A DNA stretch of 64,000 bases from positions 806,001 through 870,000 of the forward strand of contig JADNRX010000001.1 in the NCBI GenBank assembly GCA_015501595.1. Direction: 5' to 3'. This DNA comes from Hymenopellis radicata (taxonomy: Eukaryota > Basidiomycota > Agaricomycetes > Agaricales > Physalacriaceae). Position 1 is the first letter of the stretch. The number at the start of each line of letters is the position of its first letter. Below are positions 52,812 through 64,000 of the stretch, in pieces. Both the position numbers and the translations under genes were made by a program. A model generated the notes under the pieces. It was not told the origin of the DNA. It searched no databases and saw nothing but the letters and a program-made list of their open reading frames with translations.

Positions 52812-54530
52812 CGCGATGGAAAAGGACTGAACAGGTCAAACGAAAGCTGTAAGCAGGGAAAGGAGAGAAGAGGACGGAATGAAGATCTCAGGACATTTGC
52901 GCGACTTTATACGGAGAGGAGTCAGCAGGGGCGAAAGCAGTCCAGAAATTCAAAAAAAGACGAAACAGGACGCTGCCTTTGGGAGAGGTTTAGTCAGAGT
53001 GATAACCTATCAGGGGAGAGCCATCGGGAGAGAGAGAGGGCGATACATCCACTAAGCCTGATTTCAGGGAGCAGCCCTCTTTCTGAGTGAAATGGACGGC
53101 TGGTAGTCCGACCGAACGAGTGCCTGGATGGAACGTGAAACTCAGGGTATCTTGTCATCATAATCAGGCTTTAAGAATTCGAGTCAAGCGCAGAAGATCA
53201 TCCCAGAGAGAAAAAGACAGAGAAAGCGTATTCAGAGAGAGGTGGAGACCTGAAGGGCACCGTAGACAGTTCATCAAGACTCGGAAGTTGAACGTTGAAA
53301 GATCAGATCAACAGGGCACATCGTGGGAATGATTCACCAGGATTTACATCAGACAATCATCAGACTCTGAAATTCCCGCCGCGGCCGCCACCGCTGAAGA
53401 CCGCTGATTGCACAGTGAACGTTTGAACGCTGGTCCTAGTAGTCATGCCGGTTAGCCATGTCATTGTGTATTATTCATAGTGGCGGCACTTCCTTCGCGT
53501 AACCTCAATGGTCAGTTGAGTCCGAGATATTCCCGCCCCGGATAGATCACTGTACGGTTTTAATTTATCCTCACCGATTACAGGTCGGCCAGCCACAAGT
53601 TCGAGTCGGGCTGGTCAATTCGAAGGATTCAGCCGGTTCGGTCTGACTCTCATGACAAGATTCATGAAGCTGGTGTTCTTGGCTGGAGGTAGCGTCGGGC
53701 GGCCCGAATCTGAAAAGCGGAGTCCGATGGAGGTCACCATCGTACATACTTAATGGTTCTTCTTTGTACGAGGGTCCACAACAGTGACAACACAGAGAAG
53801 ATCGTGAGCATCCCATCTTCTTCGTAGAGTCGGGTTAACGAGACTACACAATACTTACGTCTGCTGCGAGGGTGAGAACAATACGAGCCAAGTAAGAAGG
53901 AATGTCTTGCAGGCGCAGAAATTGATGCTGGGCGGTGCGCGCCCACTCGTATAAGGCGCACGACAGGCACTCTATCTTCAGGTCTAGAGTAAACGCCGAG
54001 ATCACGAGTAGCTCTACGGAAAACGTACCAGGAGAAGCCAGTTGCACAAAGATCTGAGGGTTCTGGATCAAAGCTTGTCATTTACACAGAAGGAAACAAT
54101 TTACTGGCAGTCATGAAGCTGAAAAAGCCACAGTCGGAGAAGGGATAGCCGTGAAACTGAAGACAATCGTGGCGCTCATGAGAATTGGGGAGAGCTTACT
54201 CCTCGAGCCAACAGTCTGCAAGGAGCCCATTAGGTCGCCCTCCCTGCTGGATCGATGGCTAGATATCGCCGCAAGAAAGAACTGGCCCCCAGCACCTCGC
54301 TCTCCGCCGCCAAACTCTCTGACCTGCCACTCTCCAGGTCCCCGAACTGATCCAAATTGGCCATACTGTCACTATTAATGCAATAACGTGGTTGGCGTTG
54401 GAACAACATTACGGCGGGCTAAGAACGATGCAGTGTTTCGCACCATGTCGATATAGGTGCAAGTAAAAGTGGCGCGTTTGTCCGTGTTTACCATTGTGCA
54501 GGCGCCTCTTTAATTTCCCCCACAACCACC
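52812..54530. other. 1.7 kb without a confident gene
   Basis: The best candidates are overlapping minus-strand ORFs at 53571-54081, in two frames, with a hydrophobic stretch (L-V-I-S-A-F-T-L-D-L-K-I) and Cys-rich words. They could be exons of a small protein ending near 53571, but no start codon or splice path is convincing. The part at 52812-53330 is purine-rich, consistent with the DUF3455 promoter. The last 100 bp before 54531 is the promoter of the TPR gene. Confidence 0.4.
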
Positions 54531-57500
54531 ATGGTGCAAGCCGACACGTTGAAAGCTATGGGCACCCAGAAATACAAGCAGGGTGACCTAAAAGAAGCCA
54601 TTTCACTGTACAAACAGGCTGCAGAACTCGAACCCTCGAATCCGGTATGTAACTTTTTACCTCGCGTCTCGACGCGTCAAACTCATCAGTTTTCAGGTCC
54701 ACCTTTCAAATTTGTCCGCTGCCCAAGTACCTACCGATTCTGGCTTTTATTAACGCGTTCGACTGATGTTATGCAGTTTGAAGATGGCCAATACAAGCAG
54801 CAAGCGAAACGTGCGCCGAAGTGTTGAATATGGTTTCCAGCGACGATACATCGTTTCGCCCTAAGATTTCCGCGCGTCTGGCCAAGTCGCTTTCATTCTC
54901 TTTGCACCATGAAGGCCACTCGGCTGAACCGGAATTCTGTGATCCCGCGAGAGTGAAAGCGCTCCAAAGGCAAATCGTCGCTAAGCGAGCTATGCAGGAA
55001 AACCTCATCAATAAACGCCTGTCGTCTCTTCCACGGTACAGAGCATCGCCGGAGCAGACACTCGAATAGTACGTCTATTCTCCATCTTGCCTGTCGTAAT
55101 GCAAGTTGAAACGTTTTCAGTTACGTCGTTGGCCACGATCCCGTCAATTCAATCCTTCGGAGTCAGCATACAGGACAAGACTCTCGGGCTTCCGATGTGC
55201 TGGCTCGGCACGTAAGGCTACCACGCAAGGGTCCTTTTGACTTTTCCGCATTCTTCTGTGGCATCGGAGACGCTCGTCACATGTACGGCTCATTACTTGA
55301 CCTCGGACAAGATTGTCCCAATAGACCCCCAACCCCGCTCAAAATTCACTTTACCGCGGTGAGAGAATTGTCTAGTTCATTCTTCTGTAATTGACGCGCT
55401 TTTATTCCCAGGTTGACATCCATCCAACTGCTCTAGCTCGGGACCTCATCGTTCTATTCTCTCTGAAAGAGCTCGCGACTTTCAAAGATCCTGAGTCTTC
55501 TAAACGCGCTAAGCATCTCCTCGTGATGCTTCACTACGTGTTCTGGGCATCCCTTATGCCACCTCTAGCCGGGCGCATTCTCGACGAAATGGTTGAAAGA
55601 GTTTCCGATCAGGTGTCCGCAGCCGTCGCCAACGATAAACCACTGGATATCGGCTGGCTCTATATCGAACCTCACTCGTGTAAACAGATCCTGCAGAGTC
55701 TAAAGTGGTGGCGTACTGACGGCAAGACGGCGGTCACATATGAGAAAATGATTCCTATTCTGTACGTTTATAAATTTTCAGTGTGTTTCACCAGGTAACA
55801 TCTGTATAGTCAAGAGAGGATGCCTACTTGTCAAGAATTAGCAGCGCTGAACGAGCTAAGATAATGGTCAGTCATCAACCACCTTCCTACGCTTGTGCCG
55901 AATTTAAATTCCCTGCTTTCTAGGAGGACAGGAAGCTGATGAAGTTGCAATTCATCCAGTCCATGAAATCGCCAGAAAATGCTAAACACACAAAGCGTCG
56001 CGCAGCAGAAGCTGGGCAATCAGTGGCGCAATTCATCCAAGAATGGGAATCTATGTCCGACGACGAGTTCAACAAGAGGAACCATATGAACGCAACTGTT
56101 CCAAAGGCTGCTTTTAAGGAAAAGCTCGTATACCCCGATTTGCACGTTTTAATCCCGCCTGACGGTATCGAGGAACCCAAAACACTTGAAGAAAAGGTGT
56201 TCAGACCTATCCGCAACAACAAAGCCATCCCCCCTCCAGAGGAGGCCAGACAAATTCACGAAAAGTGGATCGCCAACCGATGGGTGATCAACTATACCAA
56301 GCTCGATGCTAACTGGTGCGCGCCAACGCGCCTTCTCTACTTGACCTGCTGATCTCCATCAACAGGCTCCAGCAGAGGAATGTAATCGAGCAGGACCCGT
56401 TTTCAGGCTGCAAAGAGCTATTTAGTCAAGAACTTAGTCACCTCACCGGCTCACCAGATAGGGGCGGATTGTACAGCATATCGTCCAGATTTTTCTGGCT
56501 TACCGCAATGGGCTTCAAAAAGCTGCAAGATTGCTTCAAAATTGAAGTGATTCTGGGGGACGGTTATGCCGTGATGGACGACATCAGGCTCAAGACGCTC
56601 ACGCGTCCCAGCGAGTTTCCCGTTCTGTTCGACCGCATGCACGCCTCCAATGTTCCTGACTATATGTCAGTCTCTGTCACTCCCGGTTTGAGCTTACATT
56701 GATCGTTGAACAGTGGTGGATATCTGGCTAATTTCACGAGTGCCTTACCTCTCCTCAAATCTCACAAGCAAGCCTATTTTACCTGCTGCGATCTTCTCCA
56801 CTCGCCCGTGTGGGAAGGCGGTATGACGCGACCAGAGTTGTATGAACTTTCTCTGAACTCTCAGATCTACACGTACGACACATGCTTCTCTCCATCTTTT
56901 TGGTCATGACATCAAATTGTATCAGGTACACTGGTGCCGTCCTCAACGAGATCGAAGGAGCTTTCGCCGTTTCTCTGAGCGGCAAACCAATGTCGCCCGT
57001 GGAATACCATATGTTCAAACGTCTTGAGACTGTTCCGCACCTGGTTAAGCGCGATGACTTGACATCTATTGCGACCGCTTGCTTTTGGAGGACAGTACTT
57101 CCAACGAGCTACAAAAAGTACGTCGCCGTTGTGCGTCGTTGAACACTTCTGACTTTTACGCGTTTTCGCAGGCTTACTAACTGTGTTATGCAAGTGCGCG
57201 AAGTAGTTAATGTTCACTCTTTCTTCCGCGCCCTGGAAACTTGGAAGAACCTTGGGTAGTGAGTACTTCATTGCATGTTTGTAATCTCTCATCGAGCGTC
57301 TCCTAGCCCTCAACATTTCCTAGCGGATCTCGTTGAGCGTATATTAGAGAACCGGCTTGAACGTTCATCCCCTCCTCATAATGCTGCTCCAGCTCCAATT
57401 GCAGGTCGGGATAAAGCTTTGATCTCTGTGTGTACTACCCCTTTCCTTGTGGAATTCGAAGTCGCGGCAACTCTTTGGGAACCAAGGCTCTTCCCGATTT

Positions 57501-58105
57501 CTTCGGACGCCATGATCTCTCCCTCTGATATTAGAAGATATTCAGTCAAGATTCCTATTCGCCGCATAGTCCTTCGTAAGCACACTCTTACCCGTTCGAT
57601 GTGGTTACTGACATTTGTTCCTTGTTCGGCAGTGTCTAACCTTCCTCCCTCACACATGGTCTTCTCCATGGTCTTTGGTCTTCCAACAGATCTCGACAGC
57701 AACTCAATGGACGTTCGGTCAGCGATCGTACGGTCATCACGCGCTTGGAAATCCTCGCTCCAATTTGTATCGACATTTGACTACGATGGTCAAGATTCAC
57801 TATGCACCGTTCTGCTTTCGGAGAGACGAATGAAGGCGTTCATCAAGCAAGGCTTTGAAGTCGGTTTGGTGAACACTGCTGGTTGGATGATACAGAGCTC
57901 CAAAATACCTTGCTCCGCTATGAAGGCCGTAGGAGATGTCGATAATTGGGACAAGAGCATCGAGGTGCCTGTTGTGACGGGACGTACGATGACAGACGCG
58001 CAGGTGGACTCGTGGTCTGTGCGGGTGATGCCCATGCCAGGTATGATGCCCGGAATGCCAGGTATGATGGGATCGGACGGCGCACCTGGTTGTCCGACGC
58101 AGTGA
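54531..58105 (+). CDS. TPR and DUF4470 domain protein
   Basis: A long multi-exon gene (more than 10 exons). The start M-V-Q-A-D-T-L-K-A-M-G opens a TPR motif (Y-K-Q-G-D-L-K-E-A-I-S-L-Y) continuing in L-S-N-L-S-A-A-Q-F-E-D-G-Q-Y. After a Lys-rich segment comes the DUF4470 block: K-G-P-F-D-F-S-A-F-F-C-G-I-G-D-A-R-H, then H-F-T-A-V-D-I-H-P-T-A-L-A-R-D. Further exons contain a charged helical stretch, N-V-P-D-Y and G-G-Y-L-A-N-F. The C-terminus has a Met/Pro/Gly repeat (P-G-M-M-P-G-M) and ends C-P-T-Q. DUF4470 often accompanies MYND or TPR modules in fungi; function unknown. At 54791-54810 the reading frame appears broken by one base. Confidence 0.8.
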
Positions 58106-58396
58106 TTCTGTCATCCCGCCTCCTAGATGCGCACGGTGATGATACTTAAACATAGTGACGTTTATATTAATTAGTCTCAGTGAATAATTCATGCCTCTAG
58201 CCGTAAATTCACCTAGAGGCGAGCGAGCACTGCAAACTACTAGCAGTCGGCCATTAGCCGCGGTGGAAAAATTCAATATCTGCCATAGATTCTACTGAAA
58301 TTGAACGAGGACTTTCAACAACTGCGAGAGAGAGCGTAACTGTAGCGATTAAATAAATAACTGTGTGTAGCGTGGAAGTCAACATTGACAGTCGGT

Positions 58397-59491
58397 TCAC
58401 AATGTAACTTTGGAAGCTCCCGAAGGTGGCAAAACAAGACCCATCGCTATCGCCCAGTCATTACGACCGCCATTCTCCCTGATGAGCTCGTTCGCCATGT
58501 CCAACCGCCGTTTATACGTTTTTGGGCCCGAAATGACATGAGTCCGCCGCCCAAACATGTGCAAGTCTCTCGTCAAAGAATTGCACAAACCGAGCAGAGC
58601 GGAAGAAACAAGGAGGAGAACGGCTAGACAGAGACTGCCTAGAGTTGAAGCGTTGCTAGCAAGGGCAGCAGCAACATACACCAGGAGAGTCGCCGATGCG
58701 CTCGCGAATCCCTCGAAGGTTGTCTCGTCACGCAACCACTGACCAGCAGTTACTGCCTTCAGGTCATCGACTAGGCCCTGCATACGAACCCAACGATCTT
58801 GGCTGAGAAGTATCAGTAGGTCCCCATGCACGTCGGGTTCGGGAGCGCCTTTCCAACCAATTTGTGTCCGTCGCTTGATCACGACCATATTCAAGAAGCG
58901 TGCCGTTATGAGCATCAGCAAGACGCCGAGAGCCCAGAAGTCGTGGACAATGACAAAAAAAACTAGGCATGCGACTGTGAGAGCGATTCCTGTGCCATAG
59001 AGGAGCGACGGAAACGTGAACAGCTCCTGGGGCACGCGTCCCGCAACTGGATCGACGGAAACTGTGACGAGGCTTCCAGGTTTGCCAATGTTCTGCAAGT
59101 AGTGAACAGTGGCTTGGTTCTCTATACGGAAAACGTAGCCAGTGGTCATAGCTCCCGTCGTGGGCAGCTCCCCGTCATTGACTTTGGAGGCACTCTGCTG
59201 TGTATGGATGCCTGGAGCCAAAAAGAATATGTCGGGGACGGATGCCGTCCCCGTGAGAGCGGTTCTCCGGGAGATACCAGAGAGATCCGCGAGCGCGACG
59301 AGTCCTGCAGCGTCGAGAGATAGTCCTGTAATTGAATTCCTGTTTACAGGCATTTCAAGATGCTGTAGATGATCTGAATCCGCGGCAGCATAAGTATCAG
59401 AAAAGGCTTTGAGATGGCGAAGAGACCTGCCGTTGTAGAATGCTGTGAGGGTATAGAGGATGCTTTCCTGTGCACGTTGCAGATATTCCAT
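58397..59491 (-). CDS. Multi-pass membrane protein, unknown
   Basis: A single-exon ORF of 364 residues. The first 150 residues are soluble-looking, with G-L-V-A-L-A-D-L-S and A-P-G-I-H-T-Q-Q. Then come two adjacent transmembrane helices (I-A-L-T-V-A-C-L-V-F-F-V and W-A-L-G-V-L-L-M-L-I-T) near 58900-58980. A charged loop with D-G-D-L-L-I-L-L-S-Q-D-R-W-V-R follows, then two more helices (A-T-L-L-V-Y-V-A-A-A-L and L-C-L-A-V-L-L-L-V-S-S) near 58600-58680. The C-terminus is basic and ends with D-W-A-I-A-M-G. Family not recognised; such proteins recur in basidiomycetes. Confidence 0.7.
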   Translation of the reverse strand: MEYLQRAQESILYTLTAFYNGRSLRHLKAFSDTYAAADSDHLQHLEMPVNRNSITGLSLDAAGLVALADLSGISRRTALTGTASVPDIFFLAPGIHTQQSASKVNDGELPTTGAMTTGYVFRIENQATVHYLQNIGKPGSLVTVSVDPVAGRVPQELFTFPSLLYGTGIALTVACLVFFVIVHDFWALGVLLMLITARFLNMVVIKRRTQIGWKGAPEPDVHGDLLILLSQDRWVRMQGLVDDLKAVTAGQWLRDETTFEGFASASATLLVYVAAALASNASTLGSLCLAVLLLVSSALLGLCNSLTRDLHMFGRRTHVISGPKTYKRRLDMANELIRENGGRNDWAIAMGLVLPPSGASKVTL

Positions 59492-60449
59492 TCTGGTTTA
59501 AACGGGACGTGAACGCGTGAACAGCTAAAGTGGTCACATATGGTAAGTTACTTGTAACTTAGGCGCGCGATCATGACGCCGGACATTGAAACTCCGAACT
59601 TCAACAAACTCACCATGAGTCGGAATGCAAATGACCTCTGGAATAGGCATTGATACACCCTCTAGCCGATCTCAGCCAAGTCCAATCCAAAAGGACAGTT
59701 CACGAGAAGGACTTGCTGATATTGTCAAGCGCTTATACTCCTTCAATAGGACATCCGACTGTTGACAGCTGGTTGACAGACAGAATGTCACTAACGCCTG
59801 CGTTACGCGTGTTCTAAGCGTGTTTAGTCGACGATGCTACTTATTTGTGCTTGATTGGGCCTACCGACGCTCACATCATAGTTGACTTGTGGCGTCATCC
59901 CGGTTCGTAACGGTTAAAACTGTCGGTATCCTACGATTGGGAGATCCTCAAAATCAAGCGGACCGGGAACCGCCATGTTAATCACTTGAGAATCGAGATG
60001 ACACGGACGTGCTACATGTACGACCGGGAACAATTTTATCAAGTTCGCTCACGGCAGAACGTTCGCGCATGATCTTGACTACCTCAGATATAGTGTAGAT
60101 GGAGATTCCCGTGAGCTGCTTAGCTAGGTCACGCCGTTCGTAAAGCTCGTGATAGGCATGGTTGAGTTCTCGCTGGGATATCGGGAGATGAGATCATATG
60201 GCGGCCGGCTTCCTGCACCGTCCGAGCGCGATTCAGCCAGTGACGCGAACTCGTTTAAGTCCTGGATCTGGAAGGGTCGCCCAAAACCGTTGAAGTAAAC
60301 ACACCAATCGTCCAGGTTACACAGCCCTAATCGTCAGTACATTCACTTTCCATTCTTGTGCACGCAGCTTCTCTTTATCCGGACTCCCTTTCTGCCTCAA
60401 GCAGAAGGCATCAAGCCACAAGTACTCCAGCGCCAAATCAAGCAATTCT

Positions 60450-60473
60450 ATGATGATGATGATGATGATGATA
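60450..60473. repeat. GAT/ATG microsatellite
   Basis: Eight uninterrupted ATG trinucleotides, giving a short Met-rich ORF that is not credible as a gene. Confidence 0.9.
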
Positions 60474-61038
60474 TGCGCGGCCGCTGATGGGACAATGATG
60501 TCACGCCGGGAACCTGACTCGAAATGGAAGTCCCCGACGACGAATCTGTCCGAAATTGGCCAAGTCGCACTGCCGAGGTGGGGAGTTGTAGTATTTCACT
60601 CACAATTGTCATCCTTTAGAGAGCTATTGCACCTAGACACCTACTTTTCCTGTTATGTATCATTCAGTGATGCTTAATGAGTGATTTTGGGATCATGCCG
60701 ACACAGAATGATCTCTGTAGGGCAAAATTATGTTGTAGTGCGCCACAAATGGACTCATGCTCCCACACATACTTAATCCGCACATTTAGGGGGGGGGGGT
60801 CTGGTTCAAATATGACTTAACTTTCTATTCTCTTAGCAATTTTGTTCAAATAACAGTGGTAGGCCTACTTGACAGTGTAAATAAGGGAGGTATGTGCCCA
60901 GAAGGCGGTTCCCCAAATGGGTGTACCCAGGAAAGGTGATCCCGCCATCAATGATCGGGTAACCCTGCCGGGCCCGGGATCCGAGTGGTCGTGATCGACT
61001 AATCTCCCGATGGGGCTCGATAACGATGCTGGTGCTTA

Positions 61039-61110
61039 AAAGGAAAAGAGAAAAAGAAAAGAAAAAGAAAAGAAAAAGAAAAGGGAGGAGGAGGAGGGAG
61101 GAGGAAGGGA
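61039..61110. repeat. Polypurine (AAAGA/GGA) tract
   Basis: About 70 nt of almost pure A/G on the plus strand, first AAAGAAA-type units then GGAGGAGGA-type units. One strand is therefore all pyrimidine. Confidence 0.85.
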
Positions 61111-61935
61111 TGTATGGGAGATCTTAGCTTTCTCAAATCTGGGTCTTCCCACGTCGAGAGCACCGAACGCGATGATGGATACGAGACGGGCGGGAGCAAG
61201 GCGCGGCGATCACTGATCTGTCCCAGTTTGGAAGGTTGGTCAGTCTTGGTGCTTGGGATAACAAAATGCAGTAGATACAGACTTTCATGAGGCAGAGGCC
61301 TCTAAGAATTTTTAGGAGGGATCCGGGGAGTGTCTTGCACATTTGGTGAATTTACCAGATTTTACGAGCATCGGTACACCAGTGTACATTTTCGTTTCGA
61401 GTTGACAATTTGTTATCTGCGGAGTTTGAATTCTTACGGAAGCGGCCGCGCATGCTGCTTCAAATGCGAATTCTTGCCTCACGGGGGCCAGGAAGGCTCC
61501 CAATTGCATGGCATGTGCACTAACCATAACCTTAATAGTGTATGAACCCGTATGTGTCCCGTAGTAGGCCGGCATCGTGTAATACATGAAATAATCATCA
61601 TAATTCAGTTTGGACACAAATATTTAGCTGAAGAGCGGAAATTCAAGTACCAGAAGCACCCAAACGACCTCCAAAACACAATCTCCATGGTTCCTGGGTC
61701 AAGCAGACGGAAGCGCGACCGTCGATTCAAGCCTCGCGCGACGCGCCTAGGAGGCGTGGGAGCAACTCACCAAATACAATTCAAACTCCGACGATAGCAA
61801 AATAGGATAACAAAACACCAGCATGGTAATCGAGCCCCCGATGGAATCATATTATAGTGCCTTCCGCCCCGAAGCGGGCCATATGGCACTCCTTGCTGTA
61901 CTGCGCAGACTGTAAAGTAGTGTGTATAGTACCTA

Positions 61936-62343
61936 AGGTAGGCGTCACTCAGACCTAACCAACGTCCTAATCGGGACAAATTCTACAAAACCACCTCTCA
62001 TAACTCATCCTCAGTATTCCATGACAATCCTTTCCCAACAGTTTTTTCTAAATGATATTTGGAAGCACTGAGCGCAGAAATGGGACACTTAGTTAACCTC
62101 ACTGTCGAGTAGTTCACAATTCATTGATTTCACTGATTGATGGCTCCGATCACACTAAAATGCGGTCTAGTTGGTCCCCTGAACTCAGATTGCTTAGCTT
62201 TTCGGTTTGCAGGTGCATAATATCTATTCAAACAAACTCTTGGGAACAAATATCTGTACAAGTCCTTGGGTGAAGTATGAAAGACGATGTCATGGAATTT
62301 TGTCCCGATTAGGACGTTGGTTACGTCTGAGTGACGCCTACCT
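61936..62343. mobile_element. MITE with 45-bp TIRs and TA target site
   Basis: A 408-bp element whose ends are inverted copies: AGGTAGGCGTCACTCAGAC at the left and its complement at the right, continuing with AACCAACGTCCTAATCGGG. The TIRs differ at about one position over 45 bp. TA flanks both sides (61934-61935 and 62344-62345). No coding capacity. Likely Tc1/mariner-type, but PIF-like cannot be excluded. Confidence 0.8.
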
Positions 62344-62399
62344 TATCTAGTTCGCGTTAACGCGCGCGTGCTCGCGATGTATAAAGTAAGGGAATTATC

Positions 62400-63680
62400 T
62401 TACTGTGGTGATTGTATTGTAGTCAGTCGGTTGTTGAGAAGGGGGTTACTGTCGGTCCGGGTGATAGGTGTCCGTGTGTTGTAGCTTCTCGAGCCGGAAT
62501 AAATCTTCGCTTCGCTGGGTATCGCGCCCGAGATAGAGGATCTTGCCCATCGCTCTGTCCCTGGCTCAGACTCTGATAGCCTGTCCCCGCCGCGGTCCGC
62601 AGCCCGCATGGGTAGAGTTAAGTCGTTGACGTTCCTCATATAACCGTTAGCGTTTCAATCAGTCGTGGTGGCAGGATCACTTCCCTCCTCCAGAGGAGGC
62701 GGGAGGGACTCTGTGAAGAGGTCGCCTCCCCCTCGCGTGCCCGTGGCACTAAGATCGTCGTCCTGTGTCCCCGGGCTTGAGCTCTCTTGTGGGGAGGCGA
62801 GCTCTTGAAGATGGCTAATCGACCGTCGCCTTCACGAACTTGACCACTTTCGCGATGTGCTTGGAGCGATGGCCTAGGAGACCGCGAACATTGAACTGGG
62901 AGCGTCGCACCGTCTCGCGAAGGTGTCTCCTCTGCTCGGTGTATCGTGGGCACAGCAGGAGGAGATGAGGAATGGTTTCGGGGACGAGGCACGACTCGCA
63001 CAACGGCGACGAGGCAGCACCGATCCTGTGAAGGTGCTTGTTTAAGCCAACGTGTCCGGACCGCAGCTGGTTGAGGATGCACGTCCCTTTCCGGTCCAGG
63101 TCCTTGTGCACGTCGAGCAGCCCTTGAGTCGGTCCGCCCGGTATCACCTCGTGTGTGAACTTTCCCTTCCGCGTCTCATTCCACTCCTTCTTCCACTTCC
63201 TCTTCATGTCCTCCTTCTCCGCCCTCACTCTGGCCGAAGGACTGATCTTCACCGCGGCTTTCTTCACCTCTGCTCCTCCTCCCTGCAACCTCCTCCCTGT
63301 GCGCACCCCTCCTGCAGCTATCTTCGCCTCGCCGTCAACCTCCTCATTCCCCTGCACCCCCATATGCCCGGCACTCAAGCAATTCTATTCGCGCCCTCTC
63401 CAAGCTCGAATCCAGCGGTATAGACACAGGCCATTTGAATGCGTTGATAGAAGTGCTCGTTCTTCTTCGGCAACCCAAGCGTGCGATATGGGTACTACAA
63501 CCAAGAGCTTCGGATCGAGTGAGCTCCAATCTGCCGACTTCTTGAGCTCCAGCGGCACCCAACTTCTAGGAACCACCCGATTGCTAAAAAGGTCCCAGAC
63601 TCTGCGTGAAGGGAGTTTCGCATTTGGTGATTTCGTTTGTGGGAGAGATCGAGTGCTTCGTCGCGCTCTTTGACGTCTTT
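62400..63680 (-). mobile_element. LINE 3' fragment (RNase H end and Cys-His motif)
   Basis: On the minus strand 63378-62815 reads S-A-G-H-M-G-V-Q-G-N-E-E-V-D-G-E-A-K, the C-terminal RNase H motif. It is followed by a Lys/Arg-rich linker and then C-E-S-C...H-L-L-L-L-C-P-R-Y, the CCHC-like motif that closes many fungal LINE ORF2 proteins. Upstream, at 63379-63680, pieces of the RNase H N-terminus occur in shifted frames, so the copy is damaged. The region 62400-62814 is probably its 3' UTR. The reverse transcriptase is not in the window. Confidence 0.75.
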
Positions 63681-64000
63681 GTCTTCAGCCTTTAATCAAG
63701 GGTGGCAAAATCAAGATGCCATTGAGGTCGAAGACGACCGTAAGACATCCCAAAGTTATCACCTCGAGAGATACACGCCTGGAGATGGCCGATAGAGGGT
63801 TACTAACAGGAACTTCGTTCCCATAATGTCGTTCAAATGGTCGAGTAGTCCCGAAGCCTAGGCCGGGAGGGAGAATGGTATGTTGTAGGGACCATGATGA
63901 GAACGTTGAAGTGGGATTTCAATAAGCTGGCCCGATGTCTGAGCAAAAAAAAATCATCATCTATCCGTTGAGAAGGCCTCGGTATGACATACTTCTGATA
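63681..64000. other. Window end, no gene seen
   Basis: The last 320 bp contain no supported ORF. It may hold further decayed LINE sequence on the minus strand. Confidence 0.4.

Larger units (their letters stand above)
59492..61935. other. Gene-poor 2.4 kb with microsatellites
   Basis: No ORF longer than about 100 codons and no recognisable domain. Contains a GAT trinucleotide run at 60450-60473, a G run at 60790-60800 and a GA-rich tract at 61039-61110. The 100-residue minus ORF at 61312-61617 has no family character. Confidence 0.5.

Noticed and set aside
1..64000. CRISPR array, bacterial operons or a biosynthetic gene cluster
   Set aside because: Spliceosomal introns and eukaryotic gene families throughout; no regularly spaced short repeats and no polyketide, peptide or terpene synthase.

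Overview
The window comes from a filamentous basidiomycete, most likely an Agaricomycete. Genes are dense, with many introns of about 45-60 nt, and several protein families are typical of mushroom-forming fungi: a CipC/DUF3759 protein, a TPR + DUF4470 protein, a DUF3455 secreted protein, an Egh16-like secreted protein and a DUF7726 nuclear protein. Identifications come from reading translations and splice sites by eye. No database search was run, so exon boundaries are models.

Layout. 1-1.7 kb: 5' part of a patatin-type triacylglycerol lipase (minus). 1.7-5.2 kb: no confident gene. 5.3-13.4 kb: cipC-like gene, a MULE-like element, an unknown Ser-rich membrane protein, ORC4, MED20, and a glycosyltransferase gene broken by a SINE-like insertion. 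13.8-17.0 kb: complete non-autonomous LTR retrotransposon. 17.4-19.2 kb: Egh16-like secreted protein. 19.5-21.7 kb: decayed LINE with a nested TIR element. 23.2-31.5 kb: mitochondrial dehydrogenase kinase, a Pro-rich protein, CTNNBL1 and RAD7. 31.9-35.0 kb: nested repeat block (tandem units with Pol III-like boxes, two inverted Tc1/mariner-like elements, one MITE inside one of them). 35.7-52.8 kb: dicarboxylate carrier, RBM42-like RRM protein, DUF7726 protein, small acidic protein, Zn2Cys6 regulator, MED17, RPL5, a putative C2H2 protein, COQ4, RPL22, TspO and a DUF3455 protein. 54.5-59.5 kb: TPR/DUF4470 protein and a membrane protein. 59.5-64 kb: gene-poor, with microsatellites, a MITE and a LINE 3' end.

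The genes are mostly unrelated housekeeping functions: replication origin licensing (ORC4), transcription (MED17, MED20), splicing (CTNNBL1), nucleotide excision repair (RAD7), translation (RPL5, RPL22) and mitochondrial metabolism (dehydrogenase kinase, dicarboxylate carrier, COQ4, TspO). Several pairs share short divergent promoters: ORC4/MED20 with 87 bp, CTNNBL1/RAD7 with 84 bp, Zn2Cys6 regulator/MED17 with 125 bp.

The most distinctive content is the mobile DNA. At least five insertions can be dated relative to their hosts because target-site duplications, and in one case a paralogous empty site, are visible. No new defence or biosynthetic system was found.
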